From positions 1-10,342 of the forward strand of contig JAETTR010000028.1 in NCBI GenBank assembly GCA_021768985.1: a stretch of 10,342 bases of DNA. Direction: 5' to 3'. How positions within the stretch are numbered: the stretch's first letter is position 1; each line of letters starts with the position of its first letter. Both the position numbers and the translations under genes were made by a program. Below are positions 1 through 10,342 of this stretch, piece after piece. The notes under the pieces are model-generated. The model worked only from the letters and a program-made list of their open reading frames with translations. It ran no database searches and was not told the DNA's origin. The DNA comes from Bacillota bacterium. GTDB lineage: Bacteria; Bacillota; Clostridia; Christensenellales; Borkfalkiaceae.

Positions 1-1100
1 ACGGCGAGATCGGCGCTCGGTTCGCCGAGCTTGATCCCGCCCATGGCGTTCAGATAGATATCCTGCGTGCCGAGGGGCAGCCCGCACCGCTTTTCGAGCA
101 CGGCGACGAGCTCGGCAAGGCGGTTGAAGTCCACGCCCAGCGCCATGCGGCGGGGAAGTCCGTAAGCGGTCTTGCACATCAGGGTCTGCACCTCTACCAT
201 CATACAGCGGTTGCCCGTCTCGCTCGGGGTCACGACCGCGCCCGCCGCCACGCCGCGGGTATCGGAGAGGAAGAGCTCGGAATAGTCGGAGAGCCCGAAG
301 ATGCCTTCTCCCGTCATTTCGAACACGCCCACTTCCTGTACCGAGCCGAAGCGGTTTTTCACCGCGCGCAGAATTTTGAAGTTCTCCGTGCGCTCGCCCT
401 CGAAGTAGAGCACCGTATCCATAATGTGTTCGAGCACTTTGGGACCCGCAAGGGTTCCTTCCTTCGTGACGTGCCCGACGATGAAAAAGGTGATCCCTTT
501 GGATTTTGCAATGCGCATCAGCTTACTTGCGCATTCGCGCACCTGACCCACGCTCCCCGCCGAAGAGGAGAGGGAATCGGTGTACACCGCCTGAATGGAA
601 TCGACGATCACGTATTCCGCGCTCTCGAATGCGGATTCCGCGTCATCGAGGCAGGTTTCGTTCAGCAGTAAAAGGTTGTCCGAGTTCAGCCCCAGCCGTT
701 CGCAACGGAGCTTCACCTGCGAACAGCTCTCTTCCGCGGAGAGGTAAAGCACTTTGTGCGATTTGGCGAGGTGCGCCGAAACCTGCGTTAAAAGGGTGGA
801 TTTTCCCACGCCGGGATCGCCGCCCACGAGCACGAGAGAGCCGCGCACGATTCCGCCGCCGAGCACGATGTCGAGCTCGGGGATTCCCGAGGACACCCGT
901 TCGTAGCTCTCGTATTTTACTTGCGAAAGGGGGAGGGGCTTGCTCGCCGAGCGGAACGCGCCCTTTTGTTTGGCGGGCGGTTCGGGCGCGATCGCTTCCT
1001 CGATCAGCGTATTGAATTTTCCGCAATCGGGGCATCTCCCCAGCCACTTCGGCGAGGAGTATCCGCATTCGGAACAGACGAATTGTGTGGTGCTTTTCAT
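1..1100 (-). CDS. radA: DNA repair protein RadA/Sms (C-terminus cut by window edge)
   Basis: RadA is a RecA-like ATPase that drives branch migration of recombination intermediates and helps in DNA repair in the cytoplasm. The first 366 codons are visible; the end lies beyond the left edge. The order of parts is typical: an N-terminal zinc finger (C9, C12, C23, C26), a Walker A loop around residues 93-102 (GGDPGVGKST), the family signature KNRFG at 248-252, and then the start of the Lon-protease-like domain (SETGNRCMMVEVQ region, followed by GLPRRMALGVDFNR). The ATG at 1098-1100 begins MKSTTQFVCSECG, the usual RadA start. Its Shine-Dalgarno AAGGA lies inside the last codons of ispDF, 8 bases before the ATG, so it is translated as part of the rqcP-ispDF-radA operon. 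I see no damage or missing key residue. Confidence 0.96.
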   Translation of the reverse strand, partial: MKSTTQFVCSECGYSSPKWLGRCPDCGKFNTLIEEAIAPEPPAKQKGAFRSASKPLPLSQVKYESYERVSSGIPELDIVLGGGIVRGSLVLVGGDPGVGKSTLLTQVSAHLAKSHKVLYLSAEESCSQVKLRCERLGLNSDNLLLLNETCLDDAESAFESAEYVIVDSIQAVYTDSLSSSAGSVGQVRECASKLMRIAKSKGITFFIVGHVTKEGTLAGPKVLEHIMDTVLYFEGERTENFKILRAVKNRFGSVQEVGVFEMTGEGIFGLSDYSELFLSDTRGVAAGAVVTPSETGNRCMMVEVQTLMCKTAYGLPRRMALGVDFNRLAELVAVLEKRCGLPLGTQDIYLNAMGGIKLGEPSADLA

Positions 1101-1104
1101 AGAA

Positions 1105-2256
1105 TCATTCCTTTTCGATCAAAGTGCGCAGCAGTACCGTTGCATATACCGTAATGCCCTTTCCTTCGCCGATATAGCCGAGTTTTTCATTCGTGCCCGC
1201 GGCGATGCCGACCGCCGAGCCGCTCAACCCGAGCGCCTGCGACAGACTGCGTCTGATCGCTTCGATATAGGGGGAAAGGCGGGGTGTCTCGGCAAGTACC
1301 GAAATGCTTGCGTTCTGCGGGGCAAAGCCTTCCGCCTTTACGAGCTCCATAACCCGTGCAAGCAGTTCCATACTGTCCGCGCCCGCGTACGCGGCGTCGG
1401 TGTCGGGAAAATAATAGCCGATATCTCTGAGTCCCGCCGCGGAGAGCAAGGCGTCCATCAGCGCGTGCACGAGTACGTCGCCGTCGCTGTGCGCTTTCAG
1501 GATTTTATCCGAAGGAATCCGCACGCCGCCCAGCGTCACGAAGTTGATGAAGGGCGCGCCCTCGTCCTCCGCGTAAAAAGCATGGGTGTCGACGCCGAAG
1601 CCGACGCGGGCGGCGGGATAAAAATCTTCCGCAAAGGTCAGTTTTCTGTTTTCGGGCGCACCCGCAAAGAGAGCGGGCGCTTCGACGTAACGCGCGTAAA
1701 CGCCGCCGTCGTCGGTAAAGGAAGTTTCCGTATGCTCCGCGCGCGCCCGTTCGTAGGCGGCGAGCAGTTTTTCGCGGTAGAATCCCTGCGGTGTCTGAAC
1801 GGCGTACGTGTTTTTCCGTTCGGTCGCGGCGACCATTCTGCCGTTTTCCGCGATCGCAACCGTGTCGGTCACGGGCACCGCGCAAATTCCGCTTCCGTTC
1901 GTTTTCACGCTCGCAATGCAATCGGCGATGATTTTTCCCGTCACGAAGGGACGCGCGCCGTCGTGCACGAGCACGATTTCGCCCTTCGCCTCTTTCAGCG
2001 CGTTGTACACGCTCTCGAACCGGGTTGCCCCGCCGCGCACGGCGCGCGCGAGGGGAAAGGGGCGCAAAAGGGTCTTTATCGTTTGTTCGTCCTGCTCGCG
2101 GCAGACGACGAGAATTTCGCCGATCCCGTTTACGCCTGCGAACGCGGAGAGGGTATGGGCGAGCACGGGAAGTCCGTTCAGCTCGCGGAGCACCTTGTTT
2201 TCCGCGAACCCCGCGCGCGAACCGTTCCCCGCGGCGGGGAGGATCGCGGTAATCAA
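1105..2256 (-). CDS. ispDF: bifunctional IspD/IspF, MEP isoprenoid pathway enzyme
   Basis: This is a fusion of two non-consecutive MEP pathway enzymes in 383 residues. IspD (about 1-212) makes CDP-methylerythritol from MEP and CTP. IspF (about 217-383) cyclises the later phosphorylated product to MEcPP, leading to isoprenoid precursors. In IspD I see the nucleotide loop LPAAGNGSR near residue 6 with a downstream lysine (K21), VHDGARPF at 98-104, TDD at 181-183 and a C-terminal RKLT motif. In IspF the metal ligands are D223, H225 and H256 (AHSDGD), followed by PDTD at 284-287 and the TNEKLG motif at 355-360. The start is TTG at 2254-2256: the IspD homology begins exactly there, and the stop of rqcP overlaps it (TTGA). 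A GAGGTG within rqcP serves as ribosome binding site. The frame stays open further upstream, but that part only shadows rqcP. radA follows after 4 bases. Confidence 0.96.
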   Translation of the reverse strand: MITAILPAAGNGSRAGFAENKVLRELNGLPVLAHTLSAFAGVNGIGEILVVCREQDEQTIKTLLRPFPLARAVRGGATRFESVYNALKEAKGEIVLVHDGARPFVTGKIIADCIASVKTNGSGICAVPVTDTVAIAENGRMVAATERKNTYAVQTPQGFYREKLLAAYERARAEHTETSFTDDGGVYARYVEAPALFAGAPENRKLTFAEDFYPAARVGFGVDTHAFYAEDEGAPFINFVTLGGVRIPSDKILKAHSDGDVLVHALMDALLSAAGLRDIGYYFPDTDAAYAGADSMELLARVMELVKAEGFAPQNASISVLAETPRLSPYIEAIRRSLSQALGLSGSAVGIAAGTNEKLGYIGEGKGITVYATVLLRTLIEKE

Positions 2257-2495
2257 GCGAGCACCTCGTACAGGCTTTGCGCTTCGTCCTTTTTCACCGT
2301 CTCTTTCAGCTCGAGCACGCGGAAGCGAAGCGTGCCGCTCGTAAAGGTGATTTCCACCTCGTCGCCCACTTTCAGACGGTAGGCGGGCTTCACTTCCTTG
2401 CCGTTCACGGCGATCTTTCCCGCATCCGCCGCTTCGCGCGCGACGGTGCGGCGTTTTAATATCCGCGATACCTTTAAAAACTTGTCGATTCTCAT
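2253..2495 (-). CDS. rqcP: S4-domain ribosome rescue factor RqcP (YabO/Hsp15 family)
   Basis: A protein of 80 residues made almost entirely of one S4 RNA-binding domain. It opens with MRIDKFLKVSRILKRRT, continues with GKIAVNGKEVKP and VGDEVEI, and ends with the short LYEVLA tail. This closely matches Bacillus RqcP (YabO), which binds stalled 50S subunits carrying peptidyl-tRNA and, with RqcH, supports poly-alanine tailing in ribosome quality control. The start is the ATG at 2493-2495, with GGAG six bases upstream. A TTG four codons earlier (2505-2507) would include that ribosome binding site, so I reject it. The gene is first in an operon with ispDF and radA, and its TGA overlaps the TTG start of ispDF. 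The Hsp15 family also includes heat-shock S4 proteins, but length and sequence favour RqcP. rqcH is not in the window. Confidence 0.9.
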   Translation of the reverse strand: MRIDKFLKVSRILKRRTVAREAADAGKIAVNGKEVKPAYRLKVGDEVEITFTSGTLRFRVLELKETVKKDEAQSLYEVLA

Positions 2496-2501
2496 AGCGT
2501 T

Positions 2502-2505
2502 CTCC
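2502..2505 (-). promoter_or_regulatory. ribosome binding site of rqcP
   Basis: GGAG lies six bases before the ATG at 2493-2495 and decides between this start and the in-frame TTG at 2505-2507, which begins inside the site. Confidence 0.75.
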
Positions 2506-2509
2506 AAAG

Positions 2510-2529
2510 AAAAAACGGAGGGGTTCCGT
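2510..2529 (-). terminator. terminator-like hairpin in the rqcP leader (possible attenuator)
   Basis: Read on the minus strand, ACGGA (2529-2525), a five-base loop ACCCC and TCCGT (2519-2515) are followed directly by five T (2514-2510). This has the layout of a small intrinsic terminator but with a stem of only 5 bp. It sits five bases upstream of the rqcP ribosome binding site and downstream of the predicted leftward promoter, so it would act as an attenuator or simply be a structured leader. A second inverted repeat lies just before it at 2532-2554 (AATTT and CCGA arms around a 3-base loop, with a two-base bulge). Its UUCCG arm could pair with CGGAA of the terminator stem, an arrangement that would allow switching. 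This is inference from sequence only. Confidence 0.3.
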
Positions 2530-2600
2530 CGAATTTTGCCGAACTTCGGAAATTTTCACAAAAAAGCGAAAAAAACTTTTTCGGGAGCGGGCAAAACAGG

Positions 2601-2629
2601 TTGACATCTTTTCGGATTCGTTTTATAAT
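2601..2629 (+). promoter_or_regulatory. consensus sigma-A promoter for rpoBC
   Basis: TTGACA at 2601-2606 and TATAAT at 2624-2629, separated by exactly 17 bases, match the housekeeping sigma consensus in all 12 positions. Transcription should start near 2635, giving a leader of about 230 bases before the rpoB ribosome binding site. A-tracts at 2560-2581 lie just upstream. The sequence match is seen directly; activity and start point are inferred. Confidence 0.88.
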
Positions 2630-2631
2630 AA

Positions 2632-2661
2632 CATACTGTATCATTATGCTGTCGCAGTATG
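2632..2661 (+). repeat. inverted repeat spanning the predicted rpoB transcription start
   Basis: CATACTG (2632-2638) and CAGTATG (2655-2661) are perfect reverse complements with a 16-base spacer. The left arm covers the expected start point. It could be an operator for a dimeric repressor or a 5'-end hairpin in the mRNA. The heptamer TATGCTG also occurs twice here as a direct repeat (2645-2651 and 2658-2664). No known operator is recognised. Confidence 0.4.
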
Positions 2662-2741
2662 CTGATTTTTCCCTTCCGTTTCGGAAGAGCTGCGGCGGAT
2701 CGCGTTTCGCAAAGGCCGCGCATTCCCGAATCCTGTTTCTT

Positions 2742-2770
2742 ATTATAGCGGAAACGCGCGGGAAAGTAAA
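2742..2770 (-). promoter_or_regulatory. candidate leftward promoter for rqcP-ispDF-radA
   Basis: On the minus strand, TTTACT (2770-2765) and a perfect TATAAT (2747-2742) are separated by 17 bases. The -35 box matches consensus at four of six positions. Transcription would begin near 2735, leaving about 240 bases before the rqcP start. It is the best leftward candidate I found between the two operons. It lies inside the predicted rpoB leader and points back across the rpoB promoter. Confidence 0.55.
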
Positions 2771-2854
2771 GGAAAGCGCGCAAGAAATTCGGAAATTTCG
2801 ATTTTTATCGATGAAAAGATATACTCGGTAGATCGCCAATCATACCAACGAAAG

Positions 2855-2859
2855 AGGAG
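2855..2859 (+). promoter_or_regulatory. ribosome binding site for rpoB
   Basis: AGGAG within AAAGAGGAG is the only strong Shine-Dalgarno sequence ahead of rpoB. It is 5 bases before a TTG at 2865 and 12 bases before an ATG at 2872, but far too distant from the GTG at 2935, the first start from which the frame is uninterrupted. It therefore argues that translation really begins near 2865-2872. Confidence 0.7.
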
Positions 2860-2864
2860 TTAAA

Positions 2865-2934
2865 TTGACGGATGAACTTACCCATTCACTAGTACGGTAA
2901 AACCGAAAGACGAAAGTTCGGTAAGATCGATGAA
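2865..2934 (+). other. rpoB: interrupted 5' end of rpoB (likely true N-terminus, with stop or frameshift)
   Basis: Codons 2893-2934, in frame with rpoB, encode YGKTERRKFGKIDE. This matches the conserved stretch at the start of clostridial RpoB, just before the PNL motif, so it is almost certainly coding. No start codon lies within it, and a TAG at 2890-2892 precedes it. Two starts sit behind the ribosome binding site. TTG at 2865 reads MTDELTHSLVR and stops at TAA 2898-2900 in another frame; restoring one extra TACGG unit would join it to the rpoB frame as LVRYGK. ATG at 2872 is in the rpoB frame and reads MNLPIH before the TAG, so a single base change or readthrough would join it. Which is right, and whether the break is real or an assembly error, cannot be told from this sequence alone. 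Confidence 0.7.
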
Positions 2935-6939
<4,005 letters not shown>

Positions 6940-6945
6940 GGGAGG
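6940..6945 (+). promoter_or_regulatory. ribosome binding site of rpoC
   Basis: GGGAGG in the 12-base gap between rpoB and rpoC, six bases before the ATG at 6952, is a strong Shine-Dalgarno and fixes the rpoC start. Confidence 0.85.
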
Positions 6946-6951
6946 CAATAT

Positions 6952-10342
<3,391 letters not shown>

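Larger units (their letters stand above)
2496..2864. other. divergent intergenic control region between rqcP and rpoB
   Basis: This 370-base stretch holds no convincing gene; the short open frames in it lack ribosome binding sites and recognisable products. From left to right it contains the terminator-like hairpin of the rqcP leader, an inverted repeat at 2532-2554, a phased A-tract block (A6 at 2560-2565, A7 at 2569-2575, T5 at 2577-2581) that could bend DNA or act as a distal UP-like element, a rightward consensus promoter (2601-2629), an inverted repeat over its start point (2632-2661), several leader hairpins, a leftward promoter candidate (2742-2770) and finally the rpoB ribosome binding site at 2855-2859. 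Confidence 0.8.
2636..2864 (+). promoter_or_regulatory. long structured 5' leader of rpoB
   Basis: The predicted leader contains several inverted repeats: CTTCCG/CGGAAG around a TTT loop (2673-2687); CGCGTTTC (2701-2708) with GAAACGCG (2751-2758), extendable by two pairs across a one-base bulge; GCGCG (2756-2760) with CGCGC (2777-2781), which competes with the previous stem; GAAATT/AATTTC (2784-2799), followed closely by TTTTT; and TCGAT/ATCGA (2798-2811). None of the hairpins has the GC-rich stem plus T-run of a strong terminator. The competing stems leave room for attenuation or protein binding. I do not recognise a known riboswitch or ribosomal protein leader. Confidence 0.4.

Noticed and set aside
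940..2382. 480-codon plus-strand open frame across radA, ispDF and rqcP
   Set aside because: It is opposite three well-recognised genes and its translation has no family resemblance.
2257..2607. Extended N-terminus of ispDF from an upstream ATG at 2607
   Set aside because: The extension overlaps all of rqcP, shows no homology, and IspD similarity starts precisely at the TTG at 2256.
2673..2687. CTTCCG/CGGAAG hairpin as a terminator
   Set aside because: There is no T-run after it on either strand; it is kept only as a leader hairpin.
2820..2825. TATACT as a second rpoB promoter -10 box
   Set aside because: No acceptable -35 box lies 16-18 bases upstream; the best candidates match only two or three positions.
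2601..2831. Small open frames in the intergenic region on both strands (also 2492-2839 minus)
   Set aside because: They lack ribosome binding sites, overlap predicted promoters, and encode unrecognisable peptides.
2890..2892. General reassignment of TAG to an amino acid
   Set aside because: No other in-frame TAG occurs in radA, ispDF, rqcP, rpoB or rpoC in this window; a local event at this codon is more likely.
2865..2900. MTDELTHSLVR as a regulatory leader peptide ahead of rpoB
   Set aside because: The conserved RpoB N-terminal residues resume directly after it in another frame, so a broken or shifted rpoB start explains it better than a separate leader peptide, though it is not excluded.

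Overview
The window is chromosomal housekeeping DNA from a GC-rich bacterium. It is most likely an uncultured member of the Clostridia (Bacillota). The RpoB and RpoC sequences resemble clostridial and Bacillus forms, with no E. coli-type large insertions in the trigger loop or beta flap region. An RqcP-type S4 protein and a near-perfect sigma-A promoter point the same way. I see no mobile element, CRISPR array, tRNA, rRNA, phage gene or defence cassette, and no evidence of a new multi-gene system. The interest lies in regulation and in lineage-specific protein features.

Left part, minus strand (1-2495): a compact three-gene operon read right to left. rqcP (ribosome rescue factor) overlaps a fused ispDF (two steps of the MEP isoprenoid pathway) by two bases. 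ispDF is followed after four bases by radA (DNA branch-migration ATPase), which runs off the left edge.

Centre (2496-2864): a divergent control region. A consensus promoter, TTGACA-17-TATAAT, fires rightward toward rpoB. A second good candidate, TTTACT-17-TATAAT, lies about 140 bases further right and fires leftward toward rqcP. The two promoters therefore face each other, and the predicted 5' leaders would be antisense over about 100 bases. Both leaders contain inverted repeats, including a terminator-like hairpin just ahead of the rqcP ribosome binding site.

Right part, plus strand (about 2865-10342): rpoB and rpoC, the two largest RNA polymerase subunits, 12 bases apart in one operon; rpoC is cut by the right edge. 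RpoB carries an extra charged helical insertion in its N-terminal lobe and a roughly 90-residue, half-acidic C-terminal tail. The conserved start of RpoB is interrupted in this assembly. The conserved N-terminal residues are present upstream of the first uninterrupted start codon, but they are cut off from the ribosome binding site by a stop codon or frameshift.

In B. subtilis, radA, ispD, ispF and rpoBC also lie near the origin and on one strand, with many genes between them, and rpoB follows rplJL. Here they are brought together, radA-ispDF is divergent, and rpoB has its own promoter and long leader.
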